A DNA stretch of 64,000 nt from Actinomycetes bacterium (lineage in GTDB: Bacteria > Actinomycetota > Actinomycetes > Propionibacteriales > Propionibacteriaceae): positions 34,779-98,778 of the forward strand of contig JAEXAS010000018.1 of assembly GCA_023458095.1 (NCBI GenBank), read 5' to 3'. The translations under genes and the position numbers were made by a program. The notes under the pieces were generated by a model. That model worked only from the letters and a program-made list of their open reading frames with translations, was not told the origin of the DNA and did not search any database. Every line of letters begins with the position of its first letter. The stretch's first letter is position 1. Of the stretch, positions 35,585 through 44,465 are shown piece by piece.

Positions 35585-37609
35585 CTATCCGGCGATCCCG
35601 GTAAGAAATTCGGCTGCCGCTGCGACGTCACCCAATTCGGTGCAGGCTGCGACCTCTGCGCGGCTGAGCAGGCTGCCCGGCTCGACCACAGCCCAGATCT
35701 TGCTACCCGATCCGAGGTAGTCGGCGTATTTCGACGGACGGTAGGGATTGAAGCCGAACAGATGAATGGCCTTGGCATCGGTGACCAGGAGCCAATCCAA
35801 TCGCGTCGCCAAATTGAGAAACTCGAAATAGGGCACATAGCGGTTGACCCGCACACAATCGTCCAGCTCGGCCTCGGCGACGATCTGGCTGGTCTCCTCG
35901 GGCCGGTTGGTGAAGATGTGCAACATCACCTTTGAACGCACCTGCGGCGACACCTGCCGCAAGGCCTGGAAGACGTCACCGGCACCTCGGCTGGCGTAGA
36001 AGATCCCGAAATAGCCCAGATGGATCCGACCGGGTTCCAGTTCGTAGTCCGAACTGGCCAACGAGTAATAGGGCCGCGGCAGAGTCGGATGATGCTGTAC
36101 CCGCGAAACCTCGTCCAGCCGCTGCCCCAGGGCCGGTCCGGCCACGCAGCTTCGCTGCAGATCGCGCTGCAGTTCGTTGGTGAAGACCACCTCGTCGGCC
36201 AGGGCGTAGGTGATCGATTCGACCCATTCCCAGTAGTTGGTGTCAGGCACCTCCACCCCGCGCGCTCGGGCGGCGGCGGTGATGGTTCGCGCCCAGTCGG
36301 TGCGCTGCATCGGACGAAACTTGCGTTCGCCGTCGATGCCGATCAACAGCGGATCGGAGAACTCCGCGATCCAGTGGGTTTCCGGGTGGCTCACCTTGTA
36401 GGCGGCCGCGAAGATGTGCGCCGGCGGCCACATCGCGCGGCTGTAGAGCTCGGGATAGACCCCCCAGCTTCGGTGCCGGGGTTCCAGCGCGGCCAGACCG
36501 CGGTTGATGAAGCTCTCGATCACCGGCATCTTCACGTCGATGTAGCGCTGTTCGATGACATGGCGCTCGCCCAGTTGCCCCTTGATCAGCGCCAGCGCGC
36601 GCGGGTCGTGGTCCCGAAAGCCGGTTCCCGACTTCACGACTAGGTCATAGGGTTCATCGAGCAGCAGCATCCGCTTGGCGACGACCAGCCCTGAGGTGTC
36701 CAAGGTGGGCGGGAAGGCGTAGGAGACCACCAGCTTGTCCGCCGCAGCGTGATTGAGGACGGCGCGTTCGCCGTCGCTGAGGCCGAGGTCTTCGATCCGA
36801 GCGGTCACCGCACGCCATTGCTCAGCCTGCCCGCGCGCGGCCGCCCCCAGGTGCGCAATCAGGGCCCGCCGCACTCGCGCCAGCGTCGACTGCCCCAGGC
36901 CCGGACGACGCAGCGTGTCGATGGCGGCGATGGCGGCCAGTCTGGTCTCAATCAGCGCCGCTGAGTCCAGGTCGTCGACAGGAGTCGTCCGGCGATACAC
37001 CGGCAGCCGATCGATCGGGGGCACGACGAGGGCCAGCGGGTTGGCCGCACAGAGGTCGATCCCATAGAGCAGCGAGGCCACCCAGAAAGCACCCTCGGGA
37101 TAGGTCGCGGTTCGCGCGACCTCGGCCGGCATCAGGCAGCCGAACCCGATCATCGCCGCTGCGGGGAACTCGGCAAAGGAGCATGCTGTGCCGCTTCGAG
37201 CCAGAAGCTGCTGGCTGAGCTCGCCGGTGAAGGAGACCGTCGCCGCGCCCGGCTCATAGGCCCCGATCGCCGGCAGGACGATCCGGCGCGGCCCGGCCTG
37301 GGCCAACAAGGCCTCCAGGTAGTCCGAGGAGACGGTGTCATCGGGATCGATCCGCACCACGAACTCGCCCTGGGCTGCCCACAGCGCAAGATTGTGAGCC
37401 TCAGCCAGGCTCGCGCCAGGCACCCGCACGACTCGGCAGGACCGCACGTCGGCGGCGTGGCCAAGGCTCTCGAGCGGCTGCGGATCACCGACGATGAGCA
37501 CTTCGAAGCCGCCCGGATCCAGGCTCTGCTCGCCCATGGCCGCCAACAGTCGATCCAGGTGGTGGTTTGCGCTGAGCGCCACCACGATCACGGTCAATTC
37601 CACAGACAT
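35585..37609 (-). CDS. Two-domain glycosyltransferase (GT2 plus GT-B-like)
   Basis: A 674-residue protein. The first 230 residues are a GT2/GT-A module: SVELTVIVVALSANHHLDRL at the start, then FVVRIDPDDTVSSDYLEALL carrying the DPDD metal/nucleotide motif. Residues about 280-674 look like a GT-B enzyme: VVSYAFPPTLDTSGLVVAKR, HWIAEFSDPLLIG, HLGYFGIFYASRGAGDVF and FNPYRPSKYADYLGSGSKIW. It is likely a bifunctional enzyme extending the surface glycan. ATG 37609 is the natural start, and the upstream part of the frame overlaps the divergent neighbour. It is 104 bp upstream of the acetyltransferase operon. Confidence 0.78.
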   Translation of the reverse strand: MSVELTVIVVALSANHHLDRLLAAMGEQSLDPGGFEVLIVGDPQPLESLGHAADVRSCRVVRVPGASLAEAHNLALWAAQGEFVVRIDPDDTVSSDYLEALLAQAGPRRIVLPAIGAYEPGAATVSFTGELSQQLLARSGTACSFAEFPAAAMIGFGCLMPAEVARTATYPEGAFWVASLLYGIDLCAANPLALVVPPIDRLPVYRRTTPVDDLDSAALIETRLAAIAAIDTLRRPGLGQSTLARVRRALIAHLGAAARGQAEQWRAVTARIEDLGLSDGERAVLNHAAADKLVVSYAFPPTLDTSGLVVAKRMLLLDEPYDLVVKSGTGFRDHDPRALALIKGQLGERHVIEQRYIDVKMPVIESFINRGLAALEPRHRSWGVYPELYSRAMWPPAHIFAAAYKVSHPETHWIAEFSDPLLIGIDGERKFRPMQRTDWARTITAAARARGVEVPDTNYWEWVESITYALADEVVFTNELQRDLQRSCVAGPALGQRLDEVSRVQHHPTLPRPYYSLASSDYELEPGRIHLGYFGIFYASRGAGDVFQALRQVSPQVRSKVMLHIFTNRPEETSQIVAEAELDDCVRVNRYVPYFEFLNLATRLDWLLVTDAKAIHLFGFNPYRPSKYADYLGSGSKIWAVVEPGSLLSRAEVAACTELGDVAAAAEFLTGIAG

Positions 37610-37688
37610 CGTGGACCCATTTCTGCGTCGACCAGGAGGCTCGACGGAAGATGTCGGCGGGGCACGATCGGTAGTATACGGTTCCCCT

Positions 37689-38513
37689 ATGAGCAGCACG
37701 GGACGGGCTCCGCAGCCGCCGGACGCACCCGCCGACAGCCATGATTCGACCGTCGTCTTGGTCACCGGGGCACGCCTGCCCAGCAGGGTCGCCGGATCGG
37801 TCGCGAGGAGGTATCCCTCCGCCCAGGTGATGCCGATCTCGGAGTTCACCGGGCTCCAGCCGGACGCCGGCAGCACCGTCATCTTCATCGGCGAGGATCT
37901 CCAGGACGCCTGGGAGGTGGCGACCGCGTCCGATGCCTCCGGGCCCGAACAGGTGCAGTTGGCCTTCCTGACGGCTTCCGCCGCCGGTCTTGATGCCCTC
38001 ACCGGCTACCACCTGGAGTCCGTCCAGCCCTCTGCGGACTGCCTGATCATCGACCTTCGCCGCACCGAGGCGTCCGGCGATGCCGCTAGCTGGGTGGCCA
38101 AACTCGTCGGGGTCGACACACCGCCGGTTGCCGCCAAACCAGCATCCGCCAGCCCGAAGGGGTCCCGCGCCTCCGCTGGACGGACCGGGGCCCTGGGCGG
38201 ACTGCTGCGCCGCTACTGGGCTGGGGTTCTCCTGGTCGCGGCGGTCGCGATCCTGTGCGGCGTCGTCGCTAGTTTCGCCTTCGCCTCGGCGTGGGTCGGG
38301 CTGTTCCTCGCCGGATTCGCCGTGATTGCCCTGACTCAGGTGGGTCTGGCTGTGCTCACCTACCGCACCTCCTCAGCGGCACGAAAGACCGCCCAAGCTG
38401 TCGCGAAAGCCCAGCAGGAGGTGGCTGACCAGGTGCGGCTGATCACCGCGAGTTCCGCCGAGACGGCCCTTGTGCTTCGCGAGCAGACCCGCGGCCAGAC
38501 ACCGTCCGTCTGA
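37689..38513 (+). CDS. Membrane protein, possible polysaccharide-locus accessory
   Basis: A 274-residue protein with a soluble alpha/beta N-terminal half (VVLVTGARLPSRVAGSVARR, STVIFIGEDLQDAWEVATA), a Pro/Ala/Ser linker, two membrane helices near residues 175-235 (VLLVAAVAILCGVVASFAFA and LFLAGFAVIALTQVGLAVL) and a short coiled-coil-like C-terminal helix (AQAVAKAQQEVADQVRLI). The family is not recognised. It starts 79 bp from the divergent glycosyltransferase, so it probably belongs with the polysaccharide genes. Confidence 0.6.
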   Translation: MSSTGRAPQPPDAPADSHDSTVVLVTGARLPSRVAGSVARRYPSAQVMPISEFTGLQPDAGSTVIFIGEDLQDAWEVATASDASGPEQVQLAFLTASAAGLDALTGYHLESVQPSADCLIIDLRRTEASGDAASWVAKLVGVDTPPVAAKPASASPKGSRASAGRTGALGGLLRRYWAGVLLVAAVAILCGVVASFAFASAWVGLFLAGFAVIALTQVGLAVLTYRTSSAARKTAQAVAKAQQEVADQVRLITASSAETALVLREQTRGQTPSV

Positions 38514-38567
38514 GCCGGAACGTCGTCGCTGCAAATATCCCCGCTGCAAACATCACCGCTGCAAAGG

Positions 38568-39287
38568 TCACCGTAGCGTGCGGGCGGCCAATCCTGGGTC
38601 GTCGGTGAAGAAGCCGTCCAGCCCCCGATCGGCGGCGGCCCGCATCTTCTTCGGCGAGTTCACCACCCAGGCGCGCACCTTAAGGTGGCGCCGGTGGGCT
38701 CGATTCACCCACCCCGCTCCGCGCACCAGGCGGCGATCCGGATGAATGGCGGTGGCACCGAGCGAGGCAGCCGTCCGCAAGGGACGAGCCAGCGGTCGGC
38801 TATAGATCAATCCGACCTCGGCCAACGGAGACAAGGTGGCCAAACGCTGCACACTAGCGTGGCTGAAGGAGGAGAAGACCACCTTGTCAGTCAGCCCCGC
38901 AGCAGCAACCGCGTCCAGCACGATCTGCTCAAGGTTCGGGTAGTCGATCACAGAGTTCTTCAGCTCGATATTGGCCATCACCCCAGACTGGGCGACCAAC
39001 TCCAACACCTCGGCCAATGCAGGCACCCTGGCCCCCGCGAAACCCTCACGTCCGCCGGAAGCGTCCAGCGCCATGATCTGGGCGAGCGTGCGATCCTTCA
39101 CCCAGCCGGTGCCGTCGGTGGTTCGCCCCAGCGTCTCGTCGTGGATCACCACCGGTTGTAGGTCCGAGGTGAGCTGCACATCGAACTCGAGGCCGTCCGC
39201 GCCCTCGTCAATAGCCCGCCGAAAGGCCGCCATCGTGTTTTCCGGCGCCTGTGCGCTCGCACCTCGATGGGCCCAGATCTCGACCAC
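38568..39287 (-). CDS. Glycerophosphodiester phosphodiesterase
   Basis: A 239-residue GDPD TIM-barrel enzyme. WAHRGASAQAPENTMAAF has the catalytic His and Glu, GADGLEFDVQLTSDLQPVVI the metal-binding Glu and Asp, and HDETLGRTTDGTG the second catalytic His. It hydrolyses glycerophosphodiesters to glycerol-3-phosphate and an alcohol. No signal peptide is seen, so it is cytoplasmic. GTG 39287 has AAGGGGAG six bases upstream. The longer frame to 39485 runs antisense through the next gene's start and is rejected. Confidence 0.9.
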   Translation of the reverse strand: MVEIWAHRGASAQAPENTMAAFRRAIDEGADGLEFDVQLTSDLQPVVIHDETLGRTTDGTGWVKDRTLAQIMALDASGGREGFAGARVPALAEVLELVAQSGVMANIELKNSVIDYPNLEQIVLDAVAAAGLTDKVVFSSFSHASVQRLATLSPLAEVGLIYSRPLARPLRTAASLGATAIHPDRRLVRGAGWVNRAHRRHLKVRAWVVNSPKKMRAAADRGLDGFFTDDPGLAARTLR

Positions 39288-39371
39288 TTTTCGCTCCCCT
39301 TGTCGGCAACCAGAGCCGATCCTAGAGGTGTTCGCCCCCCAGAGCCCGTCGAGAGCGATTAGCCTCGATTC

Positions 39372-41060
39372 ATGACACCGCGTCCCCCCAGCCCCATCGA
39401 TGTGATCGCCGAGCACTTCAGCGCCGACCTCGCCGAGCTCAATCCGCTCGAGGCCACCTTCGCCGGTTTGCCGGGGCACGACCACCAGTTGGGCGACTAT
39501 TCACCCGATGGACTAGCACAGCTCGCCGCCCTGCATCGCCAGACCCTGCAGGACTTGGCCGCAGTAAGTCCGGTCGACGAGATCGACGTCGTGACGTTGG
39601 CCGCGATGCGGGATCGGCTTGGCATTGCCGTGGAACTGTACGAAGCCGACTCCTGGCATGCCGATCTCAACGTGATTGCCTCTCCGGTGCAGACCCTGCG
39701 CGAGGTATTCGATGTGATGCCGACCGCCAGCACCGAAGACTGGGCCAACATCGCCAGCCGACTGCGACTGATCCCGCAATCCTTGGCGGGCTATCGAGCC
39801 TCCCTGGGCGCCGCTGCCAAGCGCGGTCGGGTCTCCGCCCGCCGACAGGTCGAAGAGTGCATCGCCCAGGCCCTCGATCTGGCCGATCCCCGGTCCTCCT
39901 TCTTCACCGGACTTGCCGCCCAGGGCGCCGACACCGAGGGGGTGGGTGAGGGCCTGAGCCGCGATCTGGCCATCGCCGCCGGTCAGGCGTCCGCCGCGTA
40001 CAACGAGTTGGCCGACTTCCTGAGCAGCGAACTGCTCGCGTCCGCCCCCGAGGAGGACGCCGTCGGTCCAGCCGCCTACCAGCTTGCCTCCCGGAACTTC
40101 GTTGGTGCCGATCTCGACCTTGAGGAGGCCTACACCTGGGGGCTTTCGGAGCTGGCCCGCCTCACTCAGGAGCGGCAGGTCGTCATCGAACAACTCGCTG
40201 GAGACGATGCGACCATCGATGATGCGATCGAGGCTCTGGCCCGCGATCCCCGGCAGAACCTGGACGGAGTCGACGCGCTCCAGCAATGGATGCAGGAGAC
40301 GTCGGATGCGGCGTTGGATGCCCTGGACGGAACGCACTTCGACATTCCTGCTCCGCTGCGAACCCTCGAGTGCCGCATTGCACCGACCGATTCCGGCGCC
40401 ATCTATTACACCGGCCCCAGTGAGGATTTCTCCCGCCCCGGACGCATGTGGTGGGCGGTTCCGGCCGGCGTCACCACCTTTTCTCCCTGGCGGGAGAAGA
40501 CCACCGTCTACCACGAGGGCGTCCCCGGCCATCACCTGCAGATCGGCCAATCGGTCCACAACGCCGATCAGTTGAACACCTGGCGCCGGCTGCTCAGTTG
40601 GAGTTCGGGGCATGGTGAGGGCTGGGCGCTGTACGCCGAGACTCTCATGACCGAGTTCGGCTTCATGGACGCACCAGCAGATCGACTGGGCTACCTCGAC
40701 TCGCAACTCCTGCGCGCCGCCCGCGTCGTGGTGGATATCGGCGTGCACCTACGCATGCGGGCCCCCCGGGAGTGGGGCGGCGACATCTGGAACGCCAACT
40801 CCGCCTGGCGCCTACTGCGGGCCACGGTAACGATGGACGATGCGTCCCTGCGCTTTGAGCTCAACCGCTATCTCGGGTGGCCCGGACAGGCGCCGTCCTA
40901 CCTGCTCGGGCAGCGACTGTGGCAGCAGGCCCGCGCCGATGCTCAAGCCCATGACGGCAGCGAGTTCTCCCTGAAGACGTGGCACAATCGCGCATTACGG
41001 CTGGGCTCGGTCCCCCTGGGGATCCTGGGCACGGCGCTGCGAGGCACGGTCTACCCGTAG
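39372..41060 (+). CDS. DUF885 family putative metallo-hydrolase
   Basis: A 562-residue protein of the DUF885 family. The central motif YHEGVPGHHLQIG near residue 380 and GEGWALYAETLM about 40 residues later supply the His, His and Glu expected for a zinc site. The N-terminal two thirds are helical, starting PIDVIAEHFSADLAELNPLE. DUF885 proteins resemble M2/M3-type peptidases, but a general substrate is not established. No signal peptide is apparent. It has its own short promoter gap of 84 bp from the divergent GDPD gene. Confidence 0.85.
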   Translation: MTPRPPSPIDVIAEHFSADLAELNPLEATFAGLPGHDHQLGDYSPDGLAQLAALHRQTLQDLAAVSPVDEIDVVTLAAMRDRLGIAVELYEADSWHADLNVIASPVQTLREVFDVMPTASTEDWANIASRLRLIPQSLAGYRASLGAAAKRGRVSARRQVEECIAQALDLADPRSSFFTGLAAQGADTEGVGEGLSRDLAIAAGQASAAYNELADFLSSELLASAPEEDAVGPAAYQLASRNFVGADLDLEEAYTWGLSELARLTQERQVVIEQLAGDDATIDDAIEALARDPRQNLDGVDALQQWMQETSDAALDALDGTHFDIPAPLRTLECRIAPTDSGAIYYTGPSEDFSRPGRMWWAVPAGVTTFSPWREKTTVYHEGVPGHHLQIGQSVHNADQLNTWRRLLSWSSGHGEGWALYAETLMTEFGFMDAPADRLGYLDSQLLRAARVVVDIGVHLRMRAPREWGGDIWNANSAWRLLRATVTMDDASLRFELNRYLGWPGQAPSYLLGQRLWQQARADAQAHDGSEFSLKTWHNRALRLGSVPLGILGTALRGTVYP

Positions 41061-41090
41061 AGTTTTCTCGTTATCTTCCCGCCAGAAGTT

Positions 41091-41104
41091 GTAAACAGGT
41101 TTAC
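41091..41104. promoter_or_regulatory. Palindromic operator upstream of MarR gene
   Basis: GTAAACAGGTTTAC is a perfect 6-bp inverted repeat with a two-base centre, AT-rich against a GC-rich background, and ends eight bases before the MarR-type ATG. It would overlap the ribosome site or promoter region, which fits autorepression. Confidence 0.65.
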
Positions 41105-41112
41105 TGATACAT

Positions 41113-41559
41113 ATGACCACCGCATTGGCCGTCACCTTGCACGAATTGGTGCACGAGATGGATTCCTTGGCCGACACTGTGCTTCAGCAGCGTCTCGGCA
41201 TCACTGTGGGGCTGTTCGCCTTTCTCACTCCGTTGGCCCAAGGCACGCTGGACCTCACTCAGCTCGCCAAGGCTTTGAACCTCACCCGCGCTGCCACGAG
41301 CAAACGGGTGCCGTCGCTGGAAAAGGCCGGTTGGGTCACCACGTCGTCGGATCCCAGCCACAAGCGCCGGGTGTTGGTTGGCCTCACTCCGCGGGCGGCA
41401 GCAACAGTCGCCGAAGGGACGGCGATGCTCAGCGCTGCCTTCGATCTGCTGGCCACCACTACCCCGAATGTCGACGGCGAGGCCCTCAACGCCGATCTTC
41501 AGGCGATTCTTGCCACGCTGCGTGCAGTCAACCTGAGCGACTACGGCTTTAGTGAGTGA
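41113..41559 (+). CDS. MarR-family transcriptional regulator
   Basis: A 148-residue winged-helix protein. LTQLAKALNLTRAATSKRVP is the recognition helix-turn-helix, and LEKAGWVTTSSDPSHKRRVL plus VGLTPRAA form the wing, as in MarR proteins, which act as dimers. The palindrome directly upstream (41091-41104) is its likely operator. It has no obvious co-transcribed partner: the DUF885 gene upstream ends 52 bp away and the next gene is convergent. The effector is unknown. Confidence 0.85.
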   Translation: MTTALAVTLHELVHEMDSLADTVLQQRLGITVGLFAFLTPLAQGTLDLTQLAKALNLTRAATSKRVPSLEKAGWVTTSSDPSHKRRVLVGLTPRAAATVAEGTAMLSAAFDLLATTTPNVDGEALNADLQAILATLRAVNLSDYGFSE

Positions 41560-41665
41560 GCCTTCTCGCGTTCAGGCCTGCGCCGTGCGCCACCCACTGA
41601 CCTTCAGCGACCGCGACCCTTGCCGGGATTGGAGTCCACGGCGACTTTGCCGGCAATAGCGCCGA

Positions 41666-41911
41666 TCACGACCCGGACGGCGGCGGCGCAACCACACCCA
41701 ACGAGGCGAAAGCCGCCAGGGATTCTGCTGCAGATTGCTCGTCGAGCACGTCCATCACAAAGCCGTTTTGGACCAGCACATAGTCACCGACCTGGGCATC
41801 GGGGAAATACGCCAAGCGCGCCTCGATCAGGTCACCGTTGAGCTCGACCTGGGCCATCGGCAGGAGGCCAGCGGTAATCGCGGTGATCTTGGCCGGGATT
41901 CCTACACACAT
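41666..41911 (-). CDS. hypC: Hydrogenase maturation chaperone HypC, copy 1
   Basis: An 81-residue HypC/HupF-type protein. It begins MCVGIPAKI, where the Cys after the initiator Met binds the Fe(CN)2CO unit together with HypD, and continues GDYVLVQNGFVMDVLDEQSA. The start is ATG 41911 with AAGGAAGG upstream, two bases after the stop of the large-subunit-like gene, so the two are co-transcribed. A second HypC lies at 55306. Pairing of this copy with the scaffold-like protein suggests it may serve that protein specifically, which is inference. The tail is APPPSGS. Confidence 0.9.
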   Translation of the reverse strand: MCVGIPAKITAITAGLLPMAQVELNGDLIEARLAYFPDAQVGDYVLVQNGFVMDVLDEQSAAESLAAFASLGVVAPPPSGS

Positions 41912-41913
41912 GC

Positions 41914-43176
41914 TCAGTTCCTTCCTTTGGCCGAGCCGCTGATCGTATCGACCTGCAAACCCATGCCGCCCACCGGCGCCGAACTGCACGGCAGACACGG
42001 ATCGGCTTCTCGCACAGCATCCTCCATGCCGAGGGGATCGGTCGAGTCCGCGGCCGCCACGGTGAGCAATTCCGCCAGCCACGCCTCGTTCTGCGCCGTG
42101 GGAGTCAGGATCTGCGCTGCGCCCAACCGGCCGTCCGCCCCGGCCTGGTAGCGGTGAACCAACAGCCCTCGCGGCCCGTCCACCCAGCCGATCCCCACCG
42201 CACCGGGCTCGATCTCGCCGACCGGGACGCTGGTCTCACCCGAACACAACACCGGGTTGTCCAGCAGCAGGGCGATCTCTTCGGCGGCTTGAACGCACAT
42301 CACCGCGCGGGCACCAGCAGCATCGCCGTTACTCAGCAGCCACTGCGCCTGCAGCTTCGCAGCCAGCGGGGTGCTCAGCTCACCGACCCGCAACTGGGCC
42401 ACCGGACCGACCCGGTAGAGCCCCTGCCGGGGCCCCAGCGCCATCAGATACGGACGTGGCGCCGCCGCTCCGGGGAACTCTTCGGCCACCAAGCGGTCCC
42501 AGGCCGACGCTGCGGCTCCCGAGACCAGAGTGGCGCCGTGGGCGGTCACCGCTCGGATTCGACGGCCCAGCACATCGGGCCCACCATCGGTGTTGACCAA
42601 GGCCACATCGGCGCCGCTGAACCCCGGCAGGGCGGACGGCCGGCCGAGCTCCTGTTCGGCCACCCGGATCGTGAGCGCCAGCACCTCGCCGATGCTGGCG
42701 GCGAGCTCGTCGCGAGCTTGAGTCGACACCGGGTTTCGCACGCCGCCGGGGATCGCGGTGATCGGGAAATGGCCCGGCGATCCGGCAGCGACCATCGCCG
42801 CCTTGCCGAAGCGCTTCAGCATCACTGCCGCGTCACGATCAGTGGCCAACAGGCGCGGCGCATGGGTGTCCAGGGCCGAGCCCAGATGCAGTAGCCGCCG
42901 TACCGCTTTCGCGGTGGGCGGGATGTCTTCCAGACCGGCCAACGTCTCCAAGGCGCGCACCCCGGCCAGGTGGTGCGCCGCCGGGCAGATGCCGCACAGC
43001 TTTTCGACCAGATCGGGCACCTCAGCGGTCTGCTGTCCGGCAAGCAGGGCATCCACTCGAGGCAATCCCGCCAGATCGAAACGCGCAGAGCTCACCGACC
43101 CGTCGGTGCCCTTCTCAACAACGATCTTCGCACCGAACGGATCCACGATTTCGTCCAGAATCCAACGCTGGGTCAT
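41914..43176 (-). CDS. [NiFe]-hydrogenase large-subunit-like protein, probable assembly scaffold (HoxV/HupK-like)
   Basis: 420 residues, against 578 for the true large subunit in this locus. It keeps the first cysteine pair (LCGICPAAHHLAG, Cys61 and Cys64) and the second (DPCLPC, Cys394 and Cys397), but the Arg before the first pair is replaced (EKLCGIC) and the His that ends the usual DPCxxCxxH cleavage site is Ala (CSSAP). No small-subunit partner of its own is present. HoxV/HupK proteins are known large-subunit relatives that help assemble the Fe(CN)2CO group. That role fits the co-transcribed hypC. A separate, divergent hydrogenase subunit is the alternative. Confidence 0.7.
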   Translation of the reverse strand: MTQRWILDEIVDPFGAKIVVEKGTDGSVSSARFDLAGLPRVDALLAGQQTAEVPDLVEKLCGICPAAHHLAGVRALETLAGLEDIPPTAKAVRRLLHLGSALDTHAPRLLATDRDAAVMLKRFGKAAMVAAGSPGHFPITAIPGGVRNPVSTQARDELAASIGEVLALTIRVAEQELGRPSALPGFSGADVALVNTDGGPDVLGRRIRAVTAHGATLVSGAAASAWDRLVAEEFPGAAAPRPYLMALGPRQGLYRVGPVAQLRVGELSTPLAAKLQAQWLLSNGDAAGARAVMCVQAAEEIALLLDNPVLCSGETSVPVGEIEPGAVGIGWVDGPRGLLVHRYQAGADGRLGAAQILTPTAQNEAWLAELLTVAAADSTDPLGMEDAVREADPCLPCSSAPVGGMGLQVDTISGSAKGRN

Positions 43177-43199
43177 GCGATCACGACCGCCGCTCGGGC

Positions 43200-43388
43200 T
43201 TCGACAAGCTCAGCCAACGGATGTGCAGCAAACGCGCCACGAAACCCAACCGTCCGCTCTCTGAGCCCAACCGTCCGCTCCCTGAGCCCAACCGCCCGCT
43301 CTCTGAGCCCAACCGTCCGCTCCCTGAGCCTGTCGAAGGGCGGGATCCCAAATCGGACCGTCCGCTCCCTGAGCTTGTCGAAGGGCGG
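43200..43388. repeat. 21-bp tandem repeat next to dispersed elements
   Basis: Four units of about 21 bp with the core AACCGTCCGCTCCCTGAGCC recur with exact 21-bp spacing from about 43244 to 43330, preceded by GCTTCGACAAGCTCAGCCAA and followed by two units ending CTTGTCGAAGGGCGG. The 271-bp gap between the scaffold-like gene and hypA holds nothing else. Confidence 0.85.
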
Positions 43389-43447
43389 GTTCCTGCGCTT
43401 GTCGCAGGACCAAAGCGGTAGAGGCCCAAAGGTGCCATCATGGGCAG

Positions 43448-43807
43448 GTGCATGAACTCGGACTCCTAACGAGCGTGGTCCACGCTGTCGAAAAAGTTGC
43501 CGCCGACACTCCCGACGGTCGAGTGACCGCAGTCGGACTGCGGGTGGGAACGATGTCCGGAGCCATCCCCGAAGCCCTCGAAGGGGCCTGGCCGATCGCA
43601 ATCGCAGGAACTCGACTGGCCGGAGCAACACTGTCCCTCGAGGTCCTCACAGCACAGATCTGGTGCAGCTCCTGCGAATCGACTCAGGAGGTTGACGAGT
43701 TCTACGCGCTCACGTGCCCGGCGTGCGGCGTCGGCTGTGGAAACCTCGTGCACGGTCGAGAATTCGAAATTGCCTACGCCGAGATTTCCACCCCGGACGA
43801 TCCCTGA
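43448..43807 (+). CDS. hypA: Hydrogenase nickel-insertion protein HypA, copy 1
   Basis: A 119-residue HypA/HybF protein. It starts GTG-CAT-GAA, so the mature N-terminus is MHE with the nickel-binding His2. A zinc site is formed by IWCSSCES and LTCPACGVGCGN. HypA delivers Ni to the large subunit with HypB. It stands alone on the plus strand, convergent with the maturation protease gene 14 bp away. A second hypA at 50022 is next to hypB. The two are clearly different sequences and not a recent duplication. Confidence 0.9.
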   Translation: MHELGLLTSVVHAVEKVAADTPDGRVTAVGLRVGTMSGAIPEALEGAWPIAIAGTRLAGATLSLEVLTAQIWCSSCESTQEVDEFYALTCPACGVGCGNLVHGREFEIAYAEISTPDDP

Positions 43808-43821
43808 TTCGGCCATAGTCC

Positions 43822-44388
43822 TCAGTCCTCACTTCCGCTCAGCTCGGCAAGCCAGCCATCCAGCACAGTACAGGCGGCGGCCTCGGCCTCGTCCATCGCG
43901 GCAGCCACCGGCGCCGACAGCTCCAGGCTCAGCTCGACCGACTCGGGCACAATTCCCACCACCTCGACCACACCCGGTTCGGTGCCGAGCATGCGTGCGG
44001 CGGCGAACAGATCCAACAGCCCGACCTGGTGGGGCGACAGCTTGGCCGCCAGCAGCCGCGGGACCTGGTCCCCCGAGATCCGCATCACAGTCCCGGGCGT
44101 CTCACCGGCCACCGCGTCGAGAATCAACAGTCGGGAAGCCTCCTGAAAGACGGGCAGCAGTTCCATGCCCCCGACCGCACCTTCCACATAGCCGATTCGG
44201 CTGTCCGGACGGGCCTTGCTCAGCCGGTTGAGCAGCGCCAGGCCGGTGCCGTCATCACCCATGATCGAGTTACCCACGCCCAGCACGGTGATCGGGGTGA
44301 TCTCCGGCTCAAAGGGGGGACGGACCTCCACACTGTCCGGACGCAACCGGGTATGGGCGCCGACGCTCGGCATTGGCTCAGTAGACAT
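43822..44388 (-). CDS. Hydrogenase maturation endopeptidase (HyaD/HupD type)
   Basis: A 188-residue protease that removes the C-terminal peptide of the large subunit after Ni insertion. VLGVGNSIMGDDGTGLALL is the family start. The usual Ni-ligand Glu (DEG) is Asp here (GDDGTG), with LLILDAVAG and SPHQVGLLDLFAAA supplying the second Asp and the His. Its substrate should be the gene at 45710, which has a 14-residue tail after the DPCMSCAVH site. It begins 78 bp after the cytochrome b gene, beyond a strong hairpin. Confidence 0.9.
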   Translation of the reverse strand: MSTEPMPSVGAHTRLRPDSVEVRPPFEPEITPITVLGVGNSIMGDDGTGLALLNRLSKARPDSRIGYVEGAVGGMELLPVFQEASRLLILDAVAGETPGTVMRISGDQVPRLLAAKLSPHQVGLLDLFAAARMLGTEPGVVEVVGIVPESVELSLELSAPVAAAMDEAEAAACTVLDGWLAELSGSED

Positions 44389-44412
44389 GCAATCCTCGAA
44401 TCATGAAACACG

Positions 44413-44452
44413 GACTCCCCGGGGCTCGACCGCCGTCGAGCCCCGGGGAGTC
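44413..44452 (-). terminator. Hairpin between cytochrome b and protease genes
   Basis: A perfect 18-bp inverted repeat (GACTCCCCGGGGCTCGAC and its complement) with a four-base loop lies 14 bases past the cytochrome b stop on the minus strand. It probably ends or attenuates the hydrogenase structural-gene transcript before the protease gene. Confidence 0.8.
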
Positions 44453-44465
44453 TAAACCTTGACGA

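Noticed and set aside
41914..43176. Catalytic subunit of a second hydrogenase
   Set aside because: The Arg before the first cysteine pair and the terminal His of the protease site are lost, the protein is short and no small subunit is near. A scaffold role fits better, though this is not proven.
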